DNA of 64,000 bases from Nostoc piscinale CENA21 (GTDB lineage: Bacteria; Cyanobacteriota; Cyanobacteriia; Cyanobacteriales; Nostocaceae), in contig NZ_CP012036.1 of NCBI RefSeq assembly GCF_001298445.1, positions 2,483,263-2,547,262 on the forward strand, read 5' to 3'. The stretch's first letter is position 1, and every line of letters starts with the position of its first letter. The position numbers and the translations under genes were made by a program. Of this stretch, positions 19,971 to 28,699 are shown piece after piece. The notes beneath the pieces are model-generated. The model saw only the letters and a list, made by a program, of their open reading frames with translations. It was not told the origin of the DNA and made no database searches.

Positions 19971-20102
19971 GACTTACGCACAGGCTACGGAAGAATGAAC
20001 CACAGAGGCGCAGAGAGAAGTTGTGTGCGCGGGTTCCCCGCGTTGAGCAAACTTCGGGAGTTCACGGAGACATGAGAGTTAGAGAGATGTTTTGCGTAAG
20101 TC
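19971..20102. repeat. MITE-like 132-bp element with 10-bp terminal inverted repeats
   Basis: GACTTACGCA at the left end and TGCGTAAGTC at the right end are perfect inverted repeats. The interior (CACAGAGGCGCAGAGAG..., GTTCACGGAGACATGAGAG) has no coding capacity. Similar TIR fragments (GTGCGTAAGTCTG) occur near 36208. This looks like a miniature non-autonomous element of the kind that is abundant in Nostoc-group genomes. Confidence 0.6.
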
Positions 20103-20176
20103 ATAATTTTATTACATCAAGATTGATGTTGGGTTTTGCTGCCGCTCCACCCAACCTAACACACATGACAAATAAC

Positions 20177-20581
20177 TTATATCTCTACTGGTAAAGGCTG
20201 CCAAATTTCGCCATATTTCTCTTTTAAATCCTGCCAAGCTTCTACTTGACCGGGTTCATATTCTCCTGGTTTACCCCATTGCAGAAATAAGCTTAAAGCA
20301 GGTTCTTGTTTATCATCTAAAAACCGGATGGCGTAAGTTGTAAAGTTACCTCTTTTTGCTTCTCCTGTTTCAAATTTCACCTGGGTAATTTTGTCCATAT
20401 TTAAATGAAATTCAAAGCCTTCTGTGTGCATATTGGCATATTTACCTTTAGGTAATTCAGCATAAAATAATTTTTCGATTTTGCCGCGTGCTTCTAATAC
20501 AGCCGCACTGCTGGTAACAATTAAACGCAAAGTTCCTAAATTTTCACAAGCTTCTAAAAATTCTTTTAAATTTGCACTCAT
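20177..20581 (-). CDS. HutX/ChuX-like heme-carrier family protein
   Basis: 134 residues, cytoplasmic, no signal peptide. The pattern TLRLIVTSSAAVLEARGKIEKLFYAELPKG...MHTEGFEFHLNMDKI...VKFETGEA...YAIRFLD resembles the HutX/ChuX family, which binds heme or related tetrapyrroles in a beta-fold. The cyanobacterial members have no proven function. No heme-uptake genes are nearby, so ligand and role are open. The start is ATG 20581; phoH is 55 bp upstream on the same strand, so co-transcription is possible. Confidence 0.65.
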   Translation of the reverse strand: MSANLKEFLEACENLGTLRLIVTSSAAVLEARGKIEKLFYAELPKGKYANMHTEGFEFHLNMDKITQVKFETGEAKRGNFTTYAIRFLDDKQEPALSLFLQWGKPGEYEPGQVEAWQDLKEKYGEIWQPLPVEI

Positions 20582-20636
20582 AATTAATTGTCCTTAGTTA
20601 TTTGTCATTGGTCATTTGGTAATGTTTGACCATTGA

Positions 20637-21590
20637 CTATTTTTCGTATTTTTCATAAGCAGCGACAATTCGCTGAACTAGGGGATGACGCACTACATCT
20701 TTTTGGGTAAATTCGCAAAAACCAATGCCTTCGACGTGTTTTAAAATGTCTAAAGCAACTGATAGACCTGATTGTTGATTATGCGGCAAATCTGTTTGTG
20801 TTGTATCGCCTGTAATCACCATCCGGGAACGAAAACCCAACCGCGTCAAAACCATTTTGATTTGTGCGGGTGTGGTATTTTGAGCTTCATCCACTATTAT
20901 GAAAGCATGATTTAGGGTACGTCCGCGCATATATGCGAGTGGCGCAACTTCAATAATGCCGCGTTCTATTAAATTGGGGACTTTTTCGGCATCAATGAAT
21001 TCGTAAATGGCATCGTAAAGTGGACGGAGATAAGGATTAATTTTTTGCTGTAAGTCTCCCGGTAAAAAGCCTAATCTTTCACCTGCTTCGACGGCTGGAC
21101 GAGTTAAAATCAACTTTTCTACTTGGTTGGCGAGGAGTGCTTGCACAGCAACCACAACAGCGAGATAGGTTTTACCTGTACCAGCAGGCCCGGTGCAGAA
21201 GGTAATGTCTCGTTTGCGGATGGTTTCAATGTACTGTCGTTGACGAAATGTTTTAGCGCGGACTTCTTCACCACGGCGAGTTCTAGCAAGGACATCTCGA
21301 CGTAATTCTTGGAGTTCGTCTTCACGATCGCTATCTAAGGCTTGACGAGCTGTTAAAATATCGGCACTGGAAATCGTATTGCCTTTAATCCACAGGTCTT
21401 CAAGCGATCGCACTAATCTTGATGCTAAATTAATTTGGGCATCTGTACCAGTAATTTGTAGTTCCTGTCCCCGTAGCACTAACACCGCGCCTGTTTGCCG
21501 AGACAGGATTTTGAGATTTTCTTCACCATCACCTGCAAGAGCGATCGCACTCGGAATATTAGGCAGCTGAATCTTTAAAGCATCTGCCAT
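20637..21590 (-). CDS. phoH: PhoH-family ATPase
   Basis: A 317-residue cytoplasmic P-loop ATPase/putative RNA helicase of the PhoH type. An N-terminal KH/R3H-like region (~1-70) precedes the ATPase. The Walker A motif GPAGTGKT is at residues ~134-141, followed by RPAVEAGERLGFLPGDLQQK, Walker B IIVDEAQNTTP and the TGDTTQTDLP sensor, all typical. PhoH proteins are linked to ribosome and RNA metabolism. The position in a cluster with rpsU, khpA, rpsP and ffh fits that. The start is ATG 21590. Confidence 0.93.
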   Translation of the reverse strand: MADALKIQLPNIPSAIALAGDGEENLKILSRQTGAVLVLRGQELQITGTDAQINLASRLVRSLEDLWIKGNTISSADILTARQALDSDREDELQELRRDVLARTRRGEEVRAKTFRQRQYIETIRKRDITFCTGPAGTGKTYLAVVVAVQALLANQVEKLILTRPAVEAGERLGFLPGDLQQKINPYLRPLYDAIYEFIDAEKVPNLIERGIIEVAPLAYMRGRTLNHAFIIVDEAQNTTPAQIKMVLTRLGFRSRMVITGDTTQTDLPHNQQSGLSVALDILKHVEGIGFCEFTQKDVVRHPLVQRIVAAYEKYEK

Positions 21591-21835
21591 AGTTATTTCT
21601 TAAATGTGTGAGGATTTATTTTTAACAACGGTCTATTATTTCTTTAGATTTTTGATTACAGTTTTTAATTAATATTTTTACATTATTTTCTAGTTTTGCG
21701 CTTTTGCATCGCTGCGCTATTTATGTTTGAGATATTGTCTAGTAAAGTAGAGACGCGATCGCATCTCTACTTTGATGAGGTTGAAGTTAATAAACTTGCT
21801 TACCTCAAATTTCACCATTGACTGCGGTTAATCGC

Positions 21836-22012
21836 TTAATAGCGAACGCCTTTACGTGCTGCTTCTGCTTTACGCTTCCGGCGCAGACTGGGTTTTTCGT
21901 ATCTTTCCCGACGTTTAACCTCAGATAATATCCCGGCTCTTTGAATTTTCTTTTTAAAACGTCTTAGTGCCGAGTCAATTGTTTCATTTTCACCTAGACG
22001 GACTTCAGCCAC
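21836..22012 (-). CDS. rpsU: 30S ribosomal protein S21
   Basis: A 58-residue basic protein found by reading the minus strand: AEVRLGENETIDSALRRFKK, then IQRAGILSEVKRRERYEKPS and a Lys/Arg-rich tail ending KGVRY. This is S21, which sits at the 30S platform near the anti-Shine-Dalgarno region. The start is GTG 22012 (GTG GCT GAA GTC), with AGGGAG overlapping just upstream as the ribosome-binding site. It lies between khpA and phoH in the translation/secretion cluster. Confidence 0.93.
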   Translation of the reverse strand: MAEVRLGENETIDSALRRFKKKIQRAGILSEVKRRERYEKPSLRRKRKAEAARKGVRY

Positions 22013-22178
22013 TCCCTAATTTCACCCCCTGACAGAGATATTTAGAAGTTGCATTCAAAAATAGCATTTAGAAATCAGGTCAATGAGAGGAGGCACAAGG
22101 CAGAAGAATTAAGTTTCAGACTTCATCCTTCACACTTCATACTTTTCTCCCTCATCTTCCTTTCTTTATAGTTTAAAC

Positions 22179-22616
22179 CTAGCGGAAACGAGGTTTAGCA
22201 ACTGGTCTACTAGGCCCGTTGTTTCCACGTCTTTCCCTAGTTTTTGGCAGTGGCGGTCGCTCTTCGCGGTCTTCCTCAAAAGACATACCATCTCGCCCCA
22301 TAGCAGTGCTGCCATAGATATCTAGATATACAGACTGTCCAGCCAGTTCTGCCGCAGCAGCAACTACTGTCCGAATCGCCTGAATATTGCGTCCGCCTCG
22401 GCCAAATACTTTGCCTTTATCTGCACTGTCAAAGGCAATGCGAATCCAAGCTTTTTTCAGGGTGTGAGAAATTTCACAATCAACGCTTAAGGTCTTTGGA
22501 GATTCTAAAAACGGCTGCATCAAAAATCGCACTAGTCCGACATAGTTAGGATTAGCTGCGAAAGATGGCGTATTGAGGTTATGATGCGGGTTTTGCACTG
22601 ACCTGTTCAAGAACAT
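22179..22616 (-). CDS. khpA: KH-domain RNA-binding protein KhpA
   Basis: 145 residues. One KH domain spans ~20-105 with the RNA-contact loop GKVFGRGGRNIQAIRTV. The tail is Arg/Pro-rich and disordered (ERPPLPKTRERRGNN). KhpA proteins bind many small and messenger RNAs, usually as a partner of KhpB. The ATG at 22616 lies inside the last 38 bases of rpsP, giving translational coupling; rpsP-khpA adjacency is widely conserved. A slightly later start cannot be excluded, because the first ~15 residues (MFLNRSVQNPHH) are unlike the domain. Confidence 0.88.
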   Translation of the reverse strand: MFLNRSVQNPHHNLNTPSFAANPNYVGLVRFLMQPFLESPKTLSVDCEISHTLKKAWIRIAFDSADKGKVFGRGGRNIQAIRTVVAAAAELAGQSVYLDIYGSTAMGRDGMSFEEDREERPPLPKTRERRGNNGPSRPVAKPRFR

Positions 22617-22839
22617 TAGCTTTTACTAGGATGCGACGTACTGTGTCAGTGGGCTGTGCGCCTTGTTGTAGTCGCTTGACGATGCCGGGAACATCTAGTC
22701 TAACTTCATCGGTTCTGGGGTTGTAAAAGCCCAGTTCTTCTAAAGGACGACCATCGCGGCGAGAAAGGCTATTCATGGCGACAATACGGTAGCTCGCTTC
22801 CCGCTTTTTTCCGTATCGCTTCAAGCGCAGTTTGATCAT
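22579..22839 (-). CDS. rpsP: 30S ribosomal protein S16
   Basis: 86 residues. It opens MIKLRLKRYGKKREASYRIV and includes RRDGRPLEELGFYNP and DTVRRILVKANVL, the standard S16 sequence. It is an early assembly protein of the 30S subunit. It follows ffh after a 254-bp spacer holding CCTTGTC repeats, and overlaps khpA by 38 bases. Confidence 0.96.
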   Translation of the reverse strand: MIKLRLKRYGKKREASYRIVAMNSLSRRDGRPLEELGFYNPRTDEVRLDVPGIVKRLQQGAQPTDTVRRILVKANVLEQVSAKPAS

Positions 22840-23024
22840 GTTGAAGAATCGTTCTCCTGTTTGTATGTATTTTTGCAGCTGATAAATTTAGGAAGTAACT
22901 TGGCGAAAGTGCCTTGGTTGATTACTTCCCATGCTGAAATGCTTATTTTAACACTTGATTAGTGTTTGCGGCTATTAAGTTGGGAATGGGGAGTTGGGAG
23001 TGGGTGGGTGTAGGGGATGAAAAA

Positions 23025-23092
23025 CTGTTCCCTGTTCTCTTCCCTTGTCTCCCTTGTCCTCCTTGTCCCCCCTATCCCCCTTGTCCCCTCTT
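23025..23092. repeat. Degenerate CCTTGTC short tandem repeats
   Basis: Between ffh and rpsP the sequence runs TCCCTTGTCTCCCTTGTCCT and continues with CCTTGTC copies spaced 9-10 bp apart, interleaved with C-runs. Similar strings occur near 25725 and 33345. These are the heptamer-based short repeats characteristic of Nostoc-group genomes. They have no coding role. Confidence 0.6.
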
Positions 23093-24559
23093 CTATAGAT
23101 TCCCAAAGCCTTTTTTCTTCTTATCCTTGGGTTTTTTCTTTTTCGTGCCACCGCCGCTATTGTAACCGCGCCATCCGGGGGCGGCGGGACGACCCCCTGC
23201 GTAGGCGTTGCCCATACCACCGCCGCCGAACATTCCCGGCATACCGGGCATACCGGGGAAGTTACCTTTACCCATTTGTTGCATGAGCGATCGCATTTTT
23301 TGGAAGTCTGATACCAGCTTACTCACATCAGCTTCTTTGTAACCAGAACCCTTGGCCACCCGTCGTCTACGGCTGGGAGAACTTGCCAATAAATCCGGGT
23401 CTTGGCGTTCTTGTTTGGTCATAGAATTAATCATCGCTTCGCAGCGTTTTAGCTGAGTTTCGCCCTGCTTGAGTTGATCATCAGATAGCTTACCCATACC
23501 AGGAATCAGCTTCATGATTCCTCCCAGCGACCCCATATTTTTCAACAAACGCAGTTGTTTGAGAAAGTCGGTAAAGTCAAACTTCGCCGACAAAATTTTC
23601 TCCTGCATTTTCTCGGCATCTGCCAAGTCAATTTCTTCTTGGGCTTTTTCTACCAAAGTCAAAACATCGCCCATCCCTAAAATCCGCGATGCCATCCGGT
23701 CTGGGTAAAAAGGTTGTAGGGCTTCGACTTTTTCCCCAACACCGACAAATTTGATGGGTGCGCCGGAAATTTGGCGGACTGATAACGCTGCACCACCACG
23801 GCTATCACCATCTAACTTGGTAAGAATTGCCCCAGTAATGCCGATTTGCTCATGGAAGGTGCGGGTGAGATTGGCAGCTTCTTGACCAGTCATAGAGTCC
23901 ACCACCAACAAAGTTTCGTGGGGTTGGACTGTTTCTTTAATCCGCGCTAACTCCGCCATCATGTCTTCATCGATTTGCAGACGACCCGCAGTATCAATGA
24001 TGACTGTGTTGACACCTTCGGCTTTGGCTCGTTCTACACCTTGGCGAGCAATTTCTACTGGGTCAGCATCACTGCCCATATCAAACACTGGTACGTCAAT
24101 TTGCTTACCCAAGGTGATCAACTGATCAATTGCGGCGGGGCGATATACGTCTGTAGCGACTAACAAACAGCTGCGCTCTAATTTCCGTAGATGTAACGCT
24201 AACTTGGCTGTGGCTGTGGTTTTACCAGTACCTTGTAAACCAGCCATTAATACAATTGTCGGCTTTTGTTCAACTTCCACCAGGGGAACATTTTCTTCCC
24301 CCATCACCTGTACCAATTCATCGTAAACAATTTTGATGAACTGCTGGTCTGGGCGCACGCCAGAAATTACCTCGGCTCCCTGCGCCTTGGCTTCAACTTC
24401 GCTAATAAAATCTTTGACTACCTGGAGGTTGACATCTGCTTCTAATAAGGCGCGGCGGACTTCTCGCAAAGCCTCTTGAATATTGGATTGCGAGATTTTA
24501 TCTTGACCCCGAAGTTTTTTCCAGGCGGATTCTAAACGGTCTGCTAGTGCATCAAACAT
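23093..24559 (-). CDS. ffh: Signal recognition particle protein Ffh/SRP54
   Basis: 488 residues. The N domain starts MFDALADRLESAWKKLRGQD. The GTPase (G) domain has G1 GLQGTGKTT, DTAGRLQIDEDM (G3) and TKLDGDSRGGAAL (G4). The M domain contains RRRRVAKGSG, the 4.5S RNA-binding motif, and a Met/Gly-rich stretch (MRSLMQQMGKGNFPGMPGMP) that binds signal sequences. The Lys-rich tail KKKKPKDKKKKGFGNL is intact despite two A6 runs. It targets membrane proteins to the translocon. It heads the ffh-rpsP-khpA cluster. The start is ATG 24559. Confidence 0.97.
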   Translation of the reverse strand: MFDALADRLESAWKKLRGQDKISQSNIQEALREVRRALLEADVNLQVVKDFISEVEAKAQGAEVISGVRPDQQFIKIVYDELVQVMGEENVPLVEVEQKPTIVLMAGLQGTGKTTATAKLALHLRKLERSCLLVATDVYRPAAIDQLITLGKQIDVPVFDMGSDADPVEIARQGVERAKAEGVNTVIIDTAGRLQIDEDMMAELARIKETVQPHETLLVVDSMTGQEAANLTRTFHEQIGITGAILTKLDGDSRGGAALSVRQISGAPIKFVGVGEKVEALQPFYPDRMASRILGMGDVLTLVEKAQEEIDLADAEKMQEKILSAKFDFTDFLKQLRLLKNMGSLGGIMKLIPGMGKLSDDQLKQGETQLKRCEAMINSMTKQERQDPDLLASSPSRRRRVAKGSGYKEADVSKLVSDFQKMRSLMQQMGKGNFPGMPGMPGMFGGGGMGNAYAGGRPAAPGWRGYNSGGGTKKKKPKDKKKKGFGNL

Positions 24560-24779
24560 ATCTGAATTACAAGTAGTTAGCCAATGAGGAAGCCGGAATT
24601 GTCGCTGAGAGCGATGCAGAATTTCCGGTAGAGTTTTAACGTGCTATCTACCAGCTTAGTAGTTTTCACTCCGAGTTGAGCAACTCGATACCTACTAGGT
24701 TTAGGGTGGTAAACCGTATTTTGTGTGTAAATTATGATTTTGGCGGTTTGGCAAAGCTGGGTTAAGCAACCCTAATTTG

Positions 24780-25176
24780 CTAACAAGTACATAATTGTAA
24801 GGCTTGTTGCACAACGGTTATCAAGACATTCATGTCAACTGGCTTGCGGATAATACCTGCTACTTTGGCTTGGCACTTTTTTTTTGATGGTGTCTTCTTC
24901 GTAGCCACTGAGTAACAAAATTGGTAAACACTTGCAACTGCGATTTTGTTGGATGCGATAGGCTACTTCATAACCATCCATTCCTGGCATTGTGACATCT
25001 AGTAAAAGCAAATCAAATGTTTGAGATGCTATTTTTTGCAATGCTTCTTCTCCACGCAAGACGGTAGTAACTTGATAATCATTTGTTTCTAAAATTGTTT
25101 CTACTAAAAAACAAGTGATATGACAATCATCACAGACAAGAATATGTGGATTTTTATTATTGGTTTTTTGGCTCAT
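24780..25176 (-). CDS. Single-domain response regulator (CheY-like), frameshifted
   Basis: A receiver domain of 131 residues once one base is removed from the T9 run at 24877-24885. The acidic pair is CDD at the N-terminus, and the phospho-acceptor Asp is in LLLLDVTMPGMDGYEV. After the repair the frame reads KKKCQAKVAGIIRKPVDMNVL, which restores the invariant Lys-Pro of receivers; as written the frame ends early at 24835. No output domain is present, so it works by protein contact. The start is ATG 25176 (the TTG two codons upstream is less likely). No kinase gene is adjacent. Confidence 0.83.
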
Positions 25177-25753
25177 AATCAAATTAATTTAATAAATAAA
25201 TAATGTATATTGATTTTTGAACTAAATAAAAAAGTTAAATATAAATCATCTAAGTTCTATAAATATCAATGATGAGATACAAATTTCTAGTTTTCTATCT
25301 GGTATCAAGATATGGATATTTATAGATATCAATTAAATTGCTGTAATTAATAATTATATTATATGAATATAATTTGAAGTAAAAAATTAAAAATTATTAA
25401 CTTAATTTTAATCAGCGTGATTCTAAAAATCTGTGTCTAGAGAGGGAAATTGCCTTATTACTTTAGTCCTAACTTCACAGAAAAAGACATGAAATAATAC
25501 CACAATATTTTCAAATATATTTATTTTTTACATTCTAAAATCATAGAGTGATCTGAGTGGATTTCTAGAATATGTATAGCAACTCTGAACACACCAAGAA
25601 AAATGATATTTTTTGGCTAATTTTCATACTCTTAAGTTCTGAAATCCTTGCAGAGCCGTAACACAACATACTTAAATGGCCTTTTAATATCATAGGTAGC
25701 GGAATATAAAATCTATCTCCCTTGTCCCCAGAAGATGGGATATTTCTTTATTC
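25177..25753. other. 577-bp AT-rich spacer
   Basis: No gene is visible on either strand. It contains the promoter side of the response regulator (-) and the 3' end of aminopeptidase P. A single CCCTTGTCCCC copy lies near 25722. Confidence 0.5.
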
Positions 25754-27157
25754 CTAGCCTCCAGCCTCTTCATCAAGGTTGTTTACTAAAGCTTCTATGG
25801 TATCAGCATCATTTGGTAAAGCGGCTGTTAAAATTTCACTGCCATTGGTGGTAACTAAAACATCATCTTCGATGCGGATACCCCGGACATCGGCAAATTG
25901 TGATAAACGCTCCCAATTGATTATGTTTTGATATTTAGCACGATTTTGGGGATCATTTAAAATTGCTGGGACTTGATAAAATCCTGGCTCAATTGTGACT
26001 AGCATTCCCGGACTTAGGGGACGATTAAGACGCAGGTAACTTAAGCCAAAGCGATCGCTCCTGGTTCTATCATCTTCATATCCGGCTAAATCTCCCAAGT
26101 CTTCCATGTCATGCACATCTAAACCCAGTAAATGCCCAATTCCATGTGGAAAAAACAACGCATGGGCATCTAATTCGACTAAATCTTGGGGGTTGCCTTG
26201 GAAAATGCCTAAATCAACTAACCCTTCCGCAATCACGGTTGCAGCTAATAAATGAATATCTCGATATTCTACACCAGGGCGAATTGTGGCAATGCAAGCA
26301 TCATGAGCCGCTAAAACAACATTATATATATCTCGTTGCGTGGGGGAAAATTTACCAGACACAGGCCAAGTCCGGGTAATATCAGCCGCCCACCCCATTT
26401 CTGTTTCTGCACCCACATCAGCCAACAGTAAATCACCGGGTTGCAATGGGTGGTGATATGCCTCATTATGCAAAACTTCACCGTGAACAGTCACAATACT
26501 GTTGTAAGAAGTGGTCATATTTTGGGCAATAATTACCCCTTCCATTGCCGCCCGCACTTCTGCTTCTTGTTTTGCTTTTGGGGTGGCTACCATACCGGCT
26601 TTGTGTGCAGCCACACTTACAGCCGCCGCTTGACGTAATTCTGCTAAGGCTTCCCCATCGTGGGTGAGGCGTAAACTGACAATTGCTTTGGCTAACTCTA
26701 AATCTAACCCCTCCAAATCATAAGGTGAAGAAATCTCTCTGTGCAGAATTTGGGACTGCACAAGGCTGGTACGATAATTCTGCACAGGAATTGAGGCTGC
26801 ACCATGACCACGGTGTTTCAACTCAGATAAGGTTCTAGCCGTATCTGCACCAATTTTGGCGGCAATTTCTTCGCGTTTGGGCATTTCACCATGCCATAAG
26901 GCGCTACCGGGTTCGGGATCATCAATGAATAATTCTAATTTGCCGGCTTCTAGACGAATGGCAGCGTTGTGTAAAGGTAAGCCGGCAAAATACAAGAAAT
27001 GGCTGCTGGCGCGGAATGGATAGGTATTAGCTCTAAAGTTGCGGGGGCTGCTGCTTCCTGACCAGAGAATTACCGGGAAATCAATTAATTGAGCTAGTTT
27101 TTGCCGTCTGTGGCGTAAAGTATCGCTGAGGGTGTGGGAGATATGGTGAATTTGCAT
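25754..27157 (-). CDS. pepP: Xaa-Pro aminopeptidase (aminopeptidase P family)
   Basis: Removes N-terminal residues preceding proline in the cytoplasm. From ATG 27157 it has 467 residues; an upstream frame exists, but MQIHHISHTLSDTLRHRRQK fits the family start. The N-terminal creatinase domain (~1-170) is followed by the pita-bread metallopeptidase domain. The dinuclear metal ligands are visible: LLADVGAE and AADITRTWP (two Asp), HGIGHLLGLDVHD (His), TIEPGFY (Glu) and IRIEDDVLVT (Glu). Divergent from the phzF-like gene, with about 90 bp between starts that must contain both promoters. Confidence 0.92.
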   Translation of the reverse strand: MQIHHISHTLSDTLRHRRQKLAQLIDFPVILWSGSSSPRNFRANTYPFRASSHFLYFAGLPLHNAAIRLEAGKLELFIDDPEPGSALWHGEMPKREEIAAKIGADTARTLSELKHRGHGAASIPVQNYRTSLVQSQILHREISSPYDLEGLDLELAKAIVSLRLTHDGEALAELRQAAAVSVAAHKAGMVATPKAKQEAEVRAAMEGVIIAQNMTTSYNSIVTVHGEVLHNEAYHHPLQPGDLLLADVGAETEMGWAADITRTWPVSGKFSPTQRDIYNVVLAAHDACIATIRPGVEYRDIHLLAATVIAEGLVDLGIFQGNPQDLVELDAHALFFPHGIGHLLGLDVHDMEDLGDLAGYEDDRTRSDRFGLSYLRLNRPLSPGMLVTIEPGFYQVPAILNDPQNRAKYQNIINWERLSQFADVRGIRIEDDVLVTTNGSEILTAALPNDADTIEALVNNLDEEAGG

Positions 27158-27248
27158 AATTTCAAACGCAAAGTGGCGCAGAGAAGTTGCGTAAATCTTT
27201 AATGTACTCTCGTAGATATATATTGCTTTCATATTCTAGAGTAAGTTC

Positions 27249-28046
27249 ATGGGACAAATCATTACTCAGGTTGATGCTTTTACCGATAAACCTTTTGCGG
27301 GGAATCCTGCGGCTGTTTGTGTTTTGCCTGCACCAAAAGACACTGGCTGGATGCAGCAGGTAGCACAGGAAATGAATTTGTCGGAAACGGCTTTTTTGGT
27401 AAAACAGGATGATGGCTTTAATCTGCGGTGGTTTACGCCAACGGTAGAAGTGCCGCTTTGTGGTCATGCAACTTTAGCCAGCGCCCATGTGTTGTGGTCG
27501 CAAGGACATTTAGCTAGTGATGAGGTGGCGAGATTTCATACCAAAAGTGGGTTATTGATTGCCAAGCGCCAAAATGAATGGATTGAACTGGATTTTCCCG
27601 CTAATCACTCACAAGTGGCAACCGCACCACCGGAACTCAGTACAGTTTTAGGTGTAAATTATCAAGCCGTTTACGAAAATTCTCTCGGTTATCTCGTAGA
27701 AGTATCCACGGAAGATGTAGTACGACAAATGCAGCCGAATTTTCAACTTTTGAAAACATTGCCTGTACATGGAGTAATCGTTACTAGTAAAGCTCATCCA
27801 GGCTCAGAATATGATTTTGTGTCTCGGTTTTTTGCGCCAGCAATTGGTGTTGATGAAGACCCGGTGACAGGCTCTGCCCATTGCTGTTTAGCCCCGTTTT
27901 GGCGCGATCGCTTGGGTAAAAATACTTTCTTGGCTTATCAAGCATCCCATCGCGGTGGAGTAGTCAAGTTGTATTACGATGGTGGCGATCGCGTCCTCCT
28001 TTCTGGTCAAGCAGTTACCATCCTACAAGGGGAACTTTTGAGTTAA
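27249..28046 (+). CDS. PhzF-family isomerase/epimerase-like protein
   Basis: 265 residues, two-lobed diaminopimelate-epimerase fold without the catalytic cysteines. The N-terminal QVDAFTDKPFAGNPAAVCVL contains the expected GNP, followed by MNLSETAFLV with the active-site Glu, then RWFTPTVEVPLCGHATLA. The second lobe has EDPVTGSAHCCLAPFW and SHRGGVVKL. These are hallmarks of PhzF. Outside phenazine producers the substrate is unknown, and no phenazine genes are present. The start is ATG 27249. Confidence 0.9.
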   Translation: MGQIITQVDAFTDKPFAGNPAAVCVLPAPKDTGWMQQVAQEMNLSETAFLVKQDDGFNLRWFTPTVEVPLCGHATLASAHVLWSQGHLASDEVARFHTKSGLLIAKRQNEWIELDFPANHSQVATAPPELSTVLGVNYQAVYENSLGYLVEVSTEDVVRQMQPNFQLLKTLPVHGVIVTSKAHPGSEYDFVSRFFAPAIGVDEDPVTGSAHCCLAPFWRDRLGKNTFLAYQASHRGGVVKLYYDGGDRVLLSGQAVTILQGELLS

Positions 28047-28699
28047 TGACCATAAAAAGTAACATTTAACGACAAGTTTGTAGTGATTTACACTTAAAAA
28101 TTGTATAATGCTAGTTCTAGTATCATCTAGCACGTAACTTTCAACTTAGTTAATGCACATTTAAAGAAATATGAGTAAGTATATATGTGTAAATACCTGT
28201 TGAAAAGGTATCCAGAAATAAGAGTCATCGAATCAGAGTCAATTACTCAGAGGTTTTCTACACAACTGATTGAGCAAACTCTAATCTCTTCTGATTTCTC
28301 GTTGGCTGACTCCTGAATTCTATATTTGTAAAATTTGGCTTTTCTGACTGTTTCAAAAGGAACAGGGAAATCTTCATACTTAAAAGGATAAAGATGTATT
28401 GAAACTGAGTGGTTTTGCCATCTGGTTTCAAATATTTGATTTTTCTCCATTCATGAATTAAAGGGCTTGTATCCTTCTTTTCTCTGTTACAGATCCGAAC
28501 GGGCTTGATCAAGAGCAGTTTGTAACCAAATAAAACTTACACACAAAGTTGGTCGGTTGAGGCCAGTGCTATCAGGGTGTTGGGGTGTGATGATCATTCA
28601 CCTAAGCACACTCTTAATCTCTACGCCCTTGCCAAACTGTTGATTTGTGATTTCAGTGTGTAAGTTAAGCTTAACTATTTATCCCAGTAATTTTTAAAC
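28047..28699. other. Leader region before the NOS gene; one weak small ORF
   Basis: 653 bp without a supported gene. On the minus strand 28247-28450 could encode a 67-residue peptide starting MEKNQIFETRWQNHSV; it has no known motif and no convincing ribosome-binding site, so I do not call it. The NOS promoter should lie here. I looked for the NtcA consensus GTA-N8-TAC and found no correctly spaced copy. Confidence 0.4.

Noticed and set aside
22962..23286. Pro/Cys-rich and Lys/Asp-rich frames near the ffh 3' end
   Set aside because: They are products of the CCTTGTC short repeats and of the complement of the Ffh Met/Gly tail, not genes.
28247..28512. Two overlapping small minus-strand frames upstream of NOS
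   Set aside because: They overlap in different frames, lack motifs and ribosome-binding sites, and neither resembles a known protein. Kept only as a note in the spacer entry.
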